Shown one piece after another: positions 28,796 through 36,868 of a stretch of 58,307 nucleotides of DNA (positions are counted from its first letter, which is position 1; every line of letters begins with the position of its first letter). This DNA comes from Ignavibacteriota bacterium (GTDB taxonomy: Bacteria; Bacteroidota; Ignavibacteria; UBA10030; UBA6906). Location of the stretch: NCBI GenBank assembly GCA_003158475.1, contig PMJR01000116.1, positions 245 to 58,551 on the forward strand. Direction: 5' to 3'. A program made the position numbers and the translations under genes. The notes below the pieces were generated by a model. That model saw only the letters and a program-made list of their open reading frames with translations, did not search any database and was not told where the DNA came from.

Positions 28796-29670
28796 GAGGC
28801 CTCCCATCGCTTCTGGACGCGGGACTGGAGAAACGAACCTGCCATTATGAACGCGAACAGGACGAATGCCAGCGCGGCAGAATATCCCATGTTCCACCAC
28901 CGGAAGCCCTGCTGGTACATCAGCAGCACGATGCTGAGAGTCGAGTTCAGAGGTCCCCCCTGCGTCATCACGTACGGCTCGGAAAAGAGCTGGAAGTACC
29001 CGATCATCGTGAGGATGCTGATGTAGACGGTCGTGGGGGCCAGGAGCGGGACCGTTATGGTCCGGAGCTGCTGCAGGTGCCCGGCACCGTCAATCGAGGC
29101 GGCCTCATAGAGCTCCGCGGGGATGTTCTGCAGCCCCGCGATGAATATGACCATGTTGTAGCCGAAATTCTTCCAGACCGCCATCAGTATGATCGCGGGC
29201 ATCGCCCAGTGTTGATCCCCCAGCCAGTCGATGCCGCCGATCCCGGCGAACGACAGGAGGTAGTTGAGGAGCCCGAACCGGGGATGATAGATGAACCGCC
29301 AGATAACGGCGACCGCGACGAGCGTCGTGACGACCGGCGTAAAATACGCGGTACGGAAGAAACCCTTCCAGCGGACGAGCTTCGATTGTATCATCAGCGC
29401 GGCGGCGAGCGAGACGCCGATCGAAAGTGGGCCGCCGATCAGGAGGAATTCGAGCGTGTTCCGGAACGCCTTCCAGAACAGGGGGTCCGCCAGGAGCTGG
29501 GCGTAGTTCTTGAACCCGACGAACCGGGCATAGTCGAAACTGCCGAGCGCGTAGATGTCGAAGTCCGTGAAACTGAGCGCGAACGCAGCGAGAACGGGGA
29601 CGAAGAAGAAAACGCCTATCGCGACAAGTGCCGGACCGAGGAACAGTATCACCGCCCTCTTACCGCCCAT
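28792..29670 (-). CDS. Carbohydrate ABC importer permease (MalF/UgpA type)
   Basis: This 292-residue permease has about six helices, beginning AVILFLGPALVAIGVFFFVPVLAAFALSFTDFDI, the standard UgpA-like opening. The EAA loop is NIPAELYEAASIDGAGHLQQLRTITVPLLAPTTVY. It pairs with the MalG-type subunit downstream and overlaps the end of the binding-protein gene by 11 nt, so the three genes are one unit. Likely substrates are gluco-oligosaccharides made by the secreted enzymes of the locus. Confidence 0.9.
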   Translation of the reverse strand: MGGKRAVILFLGPALVAIGVFFFVPVLAAFALSFTDFDIYALGSFDYARFVGFKNYAQLLADPLFWKAFRNTLEFLLIGGPLSIGVSLAAALMIQSKLVRWKGFFRTAYFTPVVTTLVAVAVIWRFIYHPRFGLLNYLLSFAGIGGIDWLGDQHWAMPAIILMAVWKNFGYNMVIFIAGLQNIPAELYEAASIDGAGHLQQLRTITVPLLAPTTVYISILTMIGYFQLFSEPYVMTQGGPLNSTLSIVLLMYQQGFRWWNMGYSAALAFVLFAFIMAGSFLQSRVQKRWEAS

Positions 29671-30931
29671 GGAGGAGCCACCTCCTCTTCTCGAGTATCA
29701 CGTTCACTTCACGGTCGAGCGCCCTGAGGCCGTCTTCCACCGTGTACTGGTCCATCGTGATGAGTTCGGCGTACTCGCGCACTTTCTGTGCGATCTGTTC
29801 CCACTCGGGGACCTTCGGTGTCGCCCTGACATGGTTGAGCTGCAGGAAGAACGCGCCGGCGAACCTGTTGCCGGCAAGCGCCGGGTCCCGCCAGGTTTCC
29901 ACGCGCGCGGGGAGGTCCCCTGTCAGCCTGTAGAACTCGAGCTGCTGCTCAGGTTCCGAGAGGTATTCTATCAGGCTCCAGACGGCCGCCTTGTGCTTCG
30001 ACTGGCGGAACATCACGAGGCTCGATCCCCCGGCGAGCGACAGTCCGATGCCCCCATCCGGGCCGGGGAGCGGAGCCGTCATCCAGACCCCCTGAAGCGA
30101 GTCGGGGAGCCTGTTCATGAATTCCCCGATATACCAGGGGCCGGTGATATACATGGCGAAGAAACCTTCGGCGAACGCCTGGTACACGCTCACGATCTGC
30201 GCCGTCTTTACCGGTGCCCAGCCGTTCTTGAAGAATGTATAAAAGGCGTGCATGGCGGCGGTGAACTCCGGACCGCTGAAATCCCCCAGCGTGTTGTTTT
30301 CCTTCAGGAGGGAGGAGCCCTTCTGAAGCCCCAGTATCACCGGGGGGGCCCACTCGTTGTTTGTCGAAAAGAAGTTGGCGTAGCTCCCCGGAAACCGGCT
30401 CTGCATTTTCGCCGAACAATCGAACCACTCCTCCCATGATCCCGGCGGCTGTGCGTTCCCGGCCGCGGCAAGAAGGTCGGATCTGTAGAAGAGAACGCGC
30501 GTATCGACATACCAGGGAACACCGTACAGGAGCGAGTCCATGACATTGGTATCCCAGATCCCGGGGAAGTAGGAGGATTCGTGCACCGTTTTCGAGGCGG
30601 CGACCCACGGGGAGAGGTTGTCGATCGTGTTCAATGTCCTGAATTCCGGAATCCAGGTGTTCCCGATCTGGCACATATCGGGCAATGACTCCCCCGCGAA
30701 CGCCGTCAGGAGCTTTTCGTGCGCGGCATTCCATGGGATGATCTGGACCCTGACGTCAATATCGGGATGCCGCTTGTTGAAGGCCGGCATCAGCTTTGCC
30801 ACATGCTCCCCCTCCGCCCCCAGCGCCCAGAACGTGATACGGGTCCGGCCGTCCCCGGCGCCCGTACAGCCCGCGAACGCCGCAAGGAGCGGGAGTGTAA
30901 AGAAAAAAAGCCGGACCGGAGATCTGCTCAT
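29660..30931 (-). CDS. Sugar ABC transporter substrate-binding lipoprotein
   Basis: This 423-residue protein has a lipoprotein signal ending LLAAFAGC (Cys near residue 21). A family-1 extracellular solute-binding fold starts RITFWALGAEGEHVAKLMPAFNKRHPDIDVRVQIIPW and includes the SBP_bac_1 hinge-region pattern. It would capture oligosaccharides in the periplasm for the two permeases. ATG 30931 is chosen because the lipobox follows it directly and it overlaps the GH2 stop (ATGA); a longer in-frame reading would start inside the GH2 gene. Confidence 0.9.
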   Translation of the reverse strand: MSRSPVRLFFFTLPLLAAFAGCTGAGDGRTRITFWALGAEGEHVAKLMPAFNKRHPDIDVRVQIIPWNAAHEKLLTAFAGESLPDMCQIGNTWIPEFRTLNTIDNLSPWVAASKTVHESSYFPGIWDTNVMDSLLYGVPWYVDTRVLFYRSDLLAAAGNAQPPGSWEEWFDCSAKMQSRFPGSYANFFSTNNEWAPPVILGLQKGSSLLKENNTLGDFSGPEFTAAMHAFYTFFKNGWAPVKTAQIVSVYQAFAEGFFAMYITGPWYIGEFMNRLPDSLQGVWMTAPLPGPDGGIGLSLAGGSSLVMFRQSKHKAAVWSLIEYLSEPEQQLEFYRLTGDLPARVETWRDPALAGNRFAGAFFLQLNHVRATPKVPEWEQIAQKVREYAELITMDQYTVEDGLRALDREVNVILEKRRWLLHGR

Positions 30932-33573
30932 GTCGTTCGCCCCCCCGGGAGAAATGCCGTTACGAGATTGAGCATGTACTGGGCCGCCACCGGGTCGATC
31001 CTCCGGGAAAAGAGGTCCTCCTGTTCGCCGCTCATCAGAAGTCGCCCTCGTGTCTGAATCCTGGAGACGACGATGCACCCCTCTCCGGCACGAATGAGCA
31101 TCACCGCTGCCTGGGCGAGATTCAGACCGCACATTGCGAGGGTCTCCGCCGGCACGTCGGCGCGTACGGTGTGCTCCGAGACCATCTCCCCCCCGAGCGC
31201 GCCGTTGAACATCCTGAGATGATCGGCACTGATGTTTCTCCAGAGGGGATGGGAGACATCCGCCGGGAAAACGTAGGAATCGTATCCCCCTTTTTCGGCA
31301 TCTGCGCGCCGCTCGATCGTGAGGCTCACATCCCTTATAAGGGGGAGCGTCTCCCTCTGCCGGTTGCCGAACTCCGGCTCGAGCAGAATCAGTGCAGCAC
31401 CTTTTCTGACCGCCTCGTCGATCGTCGCGATCTCACGGAGGTAGACGGGATCGCGCAGCATCCCTTCTCCAACCAGGATGAGGCCGCACCCGGCCGGATC
31501 CTCCTCCCCCAGGGGCGCGGTGAGGAGGCCGTGCCGGGCAAGGAAGCCGGTCACTTCACCGCGGGAATCCGTGATGAGGCAGCGAAGGCCGCGCGCGGCA
31601 TCCCCCCGCAACGCGCCGCAGACATATGTGATTTTTCTGCTCTCGGAGCAGCGTCCCTCAGCCCCGAAGAGTTCCGCAACGAGTTCGTACGGACCCGGAT
31701 CGTCCGGAAATTTCAGTTGCACCGGGACTATGCTGCACCCGGATGGACCCACGCGTACGTCCTCCCGGACCTCGTGTACCCACGTGTCCCGGTCGCGAAC
31801 AATTCCGTAGCGGAGCCTCCCCTCCCGCTCCACCGGGTCGTCATTGAACACGAACAGCCGGACGTTCCGGGTCTCCCCCGCCGCAAAATGTCTGTCCCAC
31901 ATCTCCACGCTCACCCCGAAAGGGGCGAACGCGTTCTTCAGCGTGCCGAGAAGAGGCTTGGGGACAAGGCGAGCGATGTCGCCGAGGAACCAGTGTCCTG
32001 TGGGTCCCGCATCATTGCTCAGATAGACAAACGGCTGAATTGCATCCACGCGCATCCGCCTGAAAAGCTCGATGATCTCCGACGCCAAAAATGACTGGTG
32101 TGCGATGAGTCCGTCCTTTGTCCATCCGCTCCCGAGCCATCGCTCGACGACATCCGCGGTGAGGACCGTCGGGTTGTTCTCCTTGTCGAGCCACCACCAG
32201 AGGAATTCGTTCAGCATTTTCGGACCCGGCGATTCCTCAATTTCACGGAGACCCCGGGTGAAGCCGAACTTCTCCGCGTTCAGGACCGGGCCCAGCGAGT
32301 AAATGTACGGATGCTCTTCGAGAAAATCGACGGATTCCCAGGGCCGGGACGGGTCGAGCTGCTTCATTTTCGGGACCACGACATCCTGGACGACCGGGTC
32401 GGAGCTCTCGTTCAGGGGATCCCATATGATGATGCTCGGGTGGTTCCAGTTGTCCTCGAGCCACCGGGTGAACTCCTTCGTGATCTGCGCCTCGGTACCC
32501 GTCGTGGTCCAGAACATCCATTCGTTCTGCAGGAGCATTCCCCCTTCATCCGCGATGTCGTACCACCTGCTGTACATCTGCCCGATGTGTGCGCGGAAGA
32601 AGTTAAAATTGTGCCGCTTCGGGATCTCGATGAGGAGCTTCCTCACCCAGTCAACGTCCCACGGGAGGAGCCCCCTGTCCGCGTCGGAGAGAAACCGGTG
32701 GAAGGCGATGTTCCCTCCCTTCAGGAATATCCGCTTGCCGTTCAGGAAGAATCCCCCTTCCTGCACGCGGAACTCCCTCATGCCGAACCTCGTCACCAGC
32801 GTGTCCACGACGTCCCCTTCCACGACGACCTCGACGAAATGTTCATAGAGAAACGGACGATCCGGGCTCCAGGGAAAAAGAGGGTCGACGGTGTGTATGA
32901 ACGCATGGACGCTCTCCCCCGCCGCAGCCGTTTCGGAGACGATCTCCTGGACGCTCCCGACAGGATGGCCGGATATGTGTTCGCGGAGACGCGAGACGAC
33001 TTTCAAAGGCACGCGTGAGGGGGCGGAGTTGTGAAGCGTCACGATGACTTCCGCCGTGGATTCCCGGTTCCGGGGAATCACCTGGACAAGCGCAACGCGG
33101 GGATTCCCGGCAAGTATGAGTGTCACATCCCCCCAGATACCGGGGATAAACGTCTGACGCTCCTGATCCCTGCCGACCGCACTTTCAGGGGGAAGAGTTT
33201 CTTTGAGCCCGACACGTACGGTGAGCTCGTTCGGACCGTCATACCGGAGGTACGGCGCGGCATCATACTCCTGCGAGGTATAACAGGCGATGTCTCCCCC
33301 CAGGAGGCTTCCGTTCAACCAGACGGAGGTTCCGAACATCGCCTGGTCGATCCGGATCGTCGCGGTCCGGGTGGGGGAAGCGGAGTCGACCCGGAAAGAG
33401 AGGTGGTACCAGTGGTAGGAAAAGGAGAGCCAGTCATACGACGGGGCGGCACAATCCACAAGCGAGGGGACGGGGATATTCGAACGCCACTCTCCCAGCG
33501 GGGCTTCGGCGGTCCCGGGAGCGATGTCCCAGAGGCCGTTCAGAGGCTGAACATATCGGGAACCCGTCGGCAT
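30928..33573 (-). CDS. GH2-family glycoside hydrolase (cytoplasmic, divergent)
   Basis: This 881-residue enzyme has no signal peptide. The GH2 order is clear: a sugar-binding jelly roll (FSYHWYHLSFRV ... GTSVWLNGSLLGGD), an immunoglobulin-like domain, then a TIM barrel with GKRIFLKGGN, IIIWDPLNESSD (acid/base Glu in NES) and MLNEFLWWW (likely nucleophile Glu). Residues ~650-880 form an extra GATase-like domain unusual for short GH2 enzymes. The WDPLNES form differs from the WSLGNES of LacZ, so beta-galactosidase, beta-mannosidase or another beta-glycosidase activity cannot be fixed. The start at 33573 shares a base with the chaperone stop (TGATG) and has AGGTG 5 nt upstream. Confidence 0.78.
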   Translation of the reverse strand: MPTGSRYVQPLNGLWDIAPGTAEAPLGEWRSNIPVPSLVDCAAPSYDWLSFSYHWYHLSFRVDSASPTRTATIRIDQAMFGTSVWLNGSLLGGDIACYTSQEYDAAPYLRYDGPNELTVRVGLKETLPPESAVGRDQERQTFIPGIWGDVTLILAGNPRVALVQVIPRNRESTAEVIVTLHNSAPSRVPLKVVSRLREHISGHPVGSVQEIVSETAAAGESVHAFIHTVDPLFPWSPDRPFLYEHFVEVVVEGDVVDTLVTRFGMREFRVQEGGFFLNGKRIFLKGGNIAFHRFLSDADRGLLPWDVDWVRKLLIEIPKRHNFNFFRAHIGQMYSRWYDIADEGGMLLQNEWMFWTTTGTEAQITKEFTRWLEDNWNHPSIIIWDPLNESSDPVVQDVVVPKMKQLDPSRPWESVDFLEEHPYIYSLGPVLNAEKFGFTRGLREIEESPGPKMLNEFLWWWLDKENNPTVLTADVVERWLGSGWTKDGLIAHQSFLASEIIELFRRMRVDAIQPFVYLSNDAGPTGHWFLGDIARLVPKPLLGTLKNAFAPFGVSVEMWDRHFAAGETRNVRLFVFNDDPVEREGRLRYGIVRDRDTWVHEVREDVRVGPSGCSIVPVQLKFPDDPGPYELVAELFGAEGRCSESRKITYVCGALRGDAARGLRCLITDSRGEVTGFLARHGLLTAPLGEEDPAGCGLILVGEGMLRDPVYLREIATIDEAVRKGAALILLEPEFGNRQRETLPLIRDVSLTIERRADAEKGGYDSYVFPADVSHPLWRNISADHLRMFNGALGGEMVSEHTVRADVPAETLAMCGLNLAQAAVMLIRAGEGCIVVSRIQTRGRLLMSGEQEDLFSRRIDPVAAQYMLNLVTAFLPGGRTT

Positions 33574-35426
33574 CATGGCACCTGATGTTTCGCCCGGAGG
33601 TATTCCCGGACCCAGCCCCATTCAGGCTTCAACACGGGGGCGGCGTTCATCATCCCACCGAACCCAATGAGACGCCGGGTAAACATATTGTGCCGGGAAA
33701 TATCGACCTTCTGCAGCCTGCCGTAGTACATCTTCACGCCGTACTTTTGCGCCAGACCGGCAATGAAACCGTCGATCGCATGTCGGCGCTTCTCGTAGCG
33801 AATTCTGGGACGAATGAGCCTTCGCAATGAATCGAGCGTGATTCCCCCATCGCCGGCCGTTCCACGCCTGGCGAGAACTCTGAAGACGGAATATCCCCCC
33901 TTGACAGCGACCGGCCCGATCAGCCTGCCCGTATCCGCCGCGAGAGCCCGTATGCCAAGTTCAGGGTACGAACGGACATGAAAGAAACCTGATTCCCCGC
34001 CTCGACCTGACCAGCCCGGCCGCCGTGATATCCTCCGCGCCAGGTCCGCCATGTCGGCACCGCCGGTCAACCGATCCACGCACTGAAGAGCTTCTGAGAG
34101 GCTGTCGGTCAGAATCTCCCGCACGTCAACTTCGTACGAAGGGTCGATCCGCCTGCCGTTCTCAATCAACGCTTCCATTTCATCCTCTTCACCCGGTTCG
34201 TCGCCCGGTATGCTCTGTTCCAGCATCAGTGCGCGCCAGTTATCACTCCACGCCGCAAGATCGTGCACCACCGACGGGGAATTCTGCAGGTGTCGCCTGT
34301 ACCCCTCACGGGCGAGGAGTTCCTCTTCGACAATTCTCTTCACGCTCCCGTTGAGGACAGAAAGAAATATGTTCCTTCCAAGGGAAGGGGAGGAGAAAGG
34401 CTCAATCCGGAACGCCTGGATCGCCGTGCCCAGGCTGAACGGGCCGCCGGGCAAAGAGACCAGCTCGCGCCCGAGATCCGGGCGCAAATCCGATTCGAGA
34501 ACGTCGATTTCTTCAGGGGCGAGAAGGAATCTCCCCTGGCTCCTGTGCGCGTCGGAGTCGGACATGATGATCGCATATATCGATCTGGCAAGGAGCCCAA
34601 GCAGATGCCTGTCCGCCACTCCTTTCTGCGGGCTGAGAACGGAACGCATGAATTCTCTCCCCCTGAGACGGGCTTTTCGCGACCGCAGGATGTCTCTTAC
34701 AGAGGAGAGCTGCTTTGCAACATCCTGTTGCGCATACCGGGGATTCGTTTGCCCTTCGACAAGGAGGAGCACGACCCAGCCGAGGTTTTCCGAATAGTAC
34801 GGAGCGGACACGGGGTGAGCCGGGCCCAGCGCATAAGCGTGATCTTCAAGTGATTCGTCTGCAATCCCGAATTCCACCGTCACGGTGTCCCGGGAGAGAA
34901 ATCCCTCCCCGGATCCCGGAGGAGCGACACTGTCCGGAGTCGCAATTGCATGTATTTTCTCCGACAGTTCCTGACCGGTGAGCTCCGAGGAGCAGCGGAG
35001 GACGACAACCCGGAGAAGTAGTGCATACTTCCTCACCCCGGCCTCCATTTCACCGGGGGAGACGCCCACGCTGTCGGCAACTTCCCTCCTGTACAGCTCA
35101 TCTCTGACAAACTCCCGCTCGAGGCCCCCCAGCCGAAGGAGCATGAGCGTGTCAAACCCGATCCCGCGCTCTGCAGCCTCGCTCGCGAGCAACCGTTCCG
35201 CGACGAGCGATTCGAGAGCCTGCACTCTTGAACTGTCAAATGTCCGGAGGCGCTCTTTTCCCGCCCAGGGCATGAGTTCGATCCGTTCGAAAAGATCCCC
35301 GGCAGTGATGATGCCCGCCCCCACCTCGGCGAGCGTATCGTCAGGGATGTGAGAAGAATTCTGAGCAGGAGAGCTGAGACCACAGAGTGAAAGGATGAGA
35401 AGTATCTGCACCGGGCGGGGGGGCAT
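33573..35426 (-). CDS. SurA/PpiC-like peptidyl-prolyl isomerase
   Basis: This 617-residue exported protein has a short signal-like N-terminus (PVQILLILSLCGLSSPAQ). Residues ~45-120 resemble the N-terminal chaperone region of SurA/PrsA proteins. A parvulin-type domain lies near ~440-535 (VDVREILTDS, then FFHVRSYPELGIRAL, ending GGYSVFRVLARRG). Such proteins help fold secreted or outer-membrane proteins in the periplasm. It sits 4 bp after a glycoamylase gene and is coupled to GH2, so it may serve the exported enzymes, TonB receptor or PorV-like protein of this locus. The ATG at 35426 directly precedes the signal; an earlier in-frame ATG adds 16 residues. Isomerase activity is not certain because the parvulin domain is divergent. 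Confidence 0.65.
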   Translation of the reverse strand: MPPRPVQILLILSLCGLSSPAQNSSHIPDDTLAEVGAGIITAGDLFERIELMPWAGKERLRTFDSSRVQALESLVAERLLASEAAERGIGFDTLMLLRLGGLEREFVRDELYRREVADSVGVSPGEMEAGVRKYALLLRVVVLRCSSELTGQELSEKIHAIATPDSVAPPGSGEGFLSRDTVTVEFGIADESLEDHAYALGPAHPVSAPYYSENLGWVVLLLVEGQTNPRYAQQDVAKQLSSVRDILRSRKARLRGREFMRSVLSPQKGVADRHLLGLLARSIYAIIMSDSDAHRSQGRFLLAPEEIDVLESDLRPDLGRELVSLPGGPFSLGTAIQAFRIEPFSSPSLGRNIFLSVLNGSVKRIVEEELLAREGYRRHLQNSPSVVHDLAAWSDNWRALMLEQSIPGDEPGEEDEMEALIENGRRIDPSYEVDVREILTDSLSEALQCVDRLTGGADMADLARRISRRPGWSGRGGESGFFHVRSYPELGIRALAADTGRLIGPVAVKGGYSVFRVLARRGTAGDGGITLDSLRRLIRPRIRYEKRRHAIDGFIAGLAQKYGVKMYYGRLQKVDISRHNMFTRRLIGFGGMMNAAPVLKPEWGWVREYLRAKHQVP

Positions 35427-35430
35427 GGGC

Positions 35431-36840
35431 TCAGTGCTCCTCCAGCCAGCCGCCGGTGAAGCCGGCCCGCTCAAGTCCCCGGACGACGTACGGGTTCTTC
35501 TTCATGACATTCCAGACGAAGCCGTTGCGGAAGTTCTCTATCATAAGCACGAGCGGGCCCTGGTCGATCCCCAGATAGTCCCCGTCAAACCATCCACGGG
35601 GACCCGTCTCAGGAGTGAGATATGTCGGATTGAATGAATCGACAAATCCGCATTCCCTCCAGACGCGTTCGCCGAACCGATTTCTCATTCCCTTAAGGCA
35701 GGGAATCGCAATCTCCGGAGCAAAGGGGAGTGAACCCCCTGCGGCGGACGGAGAGAGCGTCCCGTCGTCGTTTGTCCAGTCGACAGATACACCGCGCGCA
35801 GCATACGATTGAAATACCCGCGTGATCCCCTCCACGGCGAACGAGGTATCACGAGGGCCGTCACAGGCCGAGAAGCCCCAGATCGAATCCGCATAATCAC
35901 GGTACCTGCGCGGGTTGGTCACTGCGTAAGCGCGCTGGGCATAGGTCGCACGACGGGAGTTCTCGAAATAGTCGATTCCTTTCGACCTCATGTATGCGTC
36001 CTGAATACCCCTGAAATCGATCCAACAATGCGGGAATTGATGGCCGAACAAGGGACCGAAGCTCACGAATTCCTCTCCTTCGAATTCGGCCCAGACATAC
36101 CTTGAGGTCCAGTGGTTCCAGACCGCCGGAGGAACAGGAAAGGTCGGAGAGCCCAGTGCGAGCAGATACAGGAGCATGGCCTCGTTGTAACCACGCCAGG
36201 TCATCCTGTGAAAGCCTGTCTCCGGCTCCCAGCCGAGGTGGATCCCTTCTTCATTTCCCATCGCCCACCGCCAATCGACGCGCCTGAAGAGGGAATCCGC
36301 CGCCATCCTTATTTCTTTCTCATCACCTGACCCGCGGTCGAAATACGACTGGCAGAACAGGACCCCGGCCATGAGGAGGGCCGTGTCCATCGTCGAGAGT
36401 TCGCAGTTCCACGTCCTGAGACCCGATTTCCTCCCCAGGAAATGGTAGAAGAAGCCGTGGTAACCCGTCGTGCCGGCTGATGCCGGCCCCTGCGGGAGCG
36501 CGATCAGCAGCCTGAGCGTTGAGAGCGTACGCCGCGCGGCTTCGCCTCGCGCAATCATGTTCCGTTCGGCGGCAACAGGATAGGCCGTCAGGGCGAACCC
36601 CATTGCACCGACGCTCGCGGGGGACTGCGACGGAAATCGGTCGGGTGTCAGCCCTGTGGCCGGATCAGTTGCGGTGAGGAAGAAAAGCAGCGTGCGCGAT
36701 TGCAGTGTATCCAGAAAGGGATCCCATGGGGGGAGGGGAACGCCGGAGGATCCTTCCCCTCGGCCCGCAGGTCCACCGCACCGGACGATCGGGAGGAGAA
36801 GAGCGAGAAGAAGAATTGTGATCAGAGGCCTCTTTATCAT
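35431..36840 (-). CDS. Glycoamylase-domain (PF10091, GH144-like) exported enzyme
   Basis: This 469-residue protein has a hydrophobic N-terminal signal followed by Cys (LLLPIVRCGG), so it may be a lipoprotein, though the lipobox is imperfect. The rest is one alpha/alpha-barrel domain with GTTGYHGFFYHFLGRKSGLRTWNCELSTMDTALLMAG, GWEPETGFHRMTWRGYNEAMLLYLLALGSP, FGHQFPHCWIDFRG and DGDYLGIDQGPLVLMIENFRNG. This pattern belongs to the Pfam Glycoamylase family, which includes the GH144 endo-beta-1,2-glucanases and sophorose-releasing enzymes. It is paralogous to the gene 28 bp upstream (36869-39343). Beta-1,2-glucanase activity is an inference. Confidence 0.78.
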   Translation of the reverse strand: MIKRPLITILLLALLLPIVRCGGPAGRGEGSSGVPLPPWDPFLDTLQSRTLLFFLTATDPATGLTPDRFPSQSPASVGAMGFALTAYPVAAERNMIARGEAARRTLSTLRLLIALPQGPASAGTTGYHGFFYHFLGRKSGLRTWNCELSTMDTALLMAGVLFCQSYFDRGSGDEKEIRMAADSLFRRVDWRWAMGNEEGIHLGWEPETGFHRMTWRGYNEAMLLYLLALGSPTFPVPPAVWNHWTSRYVWAEFEGEEFVSFGPLFGHQFPHCWIDFRGIQDAYMRSKGIDYFENSRRATYAQRAYAVTNPRRYRDYADSIWGFSACDGPRDTSFAVEGITRVFQSYAARGVSVDWTNDDGTLSPSAAGGSLPFAPEIAIPCLKGMRNRFGERVWRECGFVDSFNPTYLTPETGPRGWFDGDYLGIDQGPLVLMIENFRNGFVWNVMKKNPYVVRGLERAGFTGGWLEEH

Positions 36841-36868
36841 CCGTCAGTCTGTTCTTTGAGTCGCCGCG

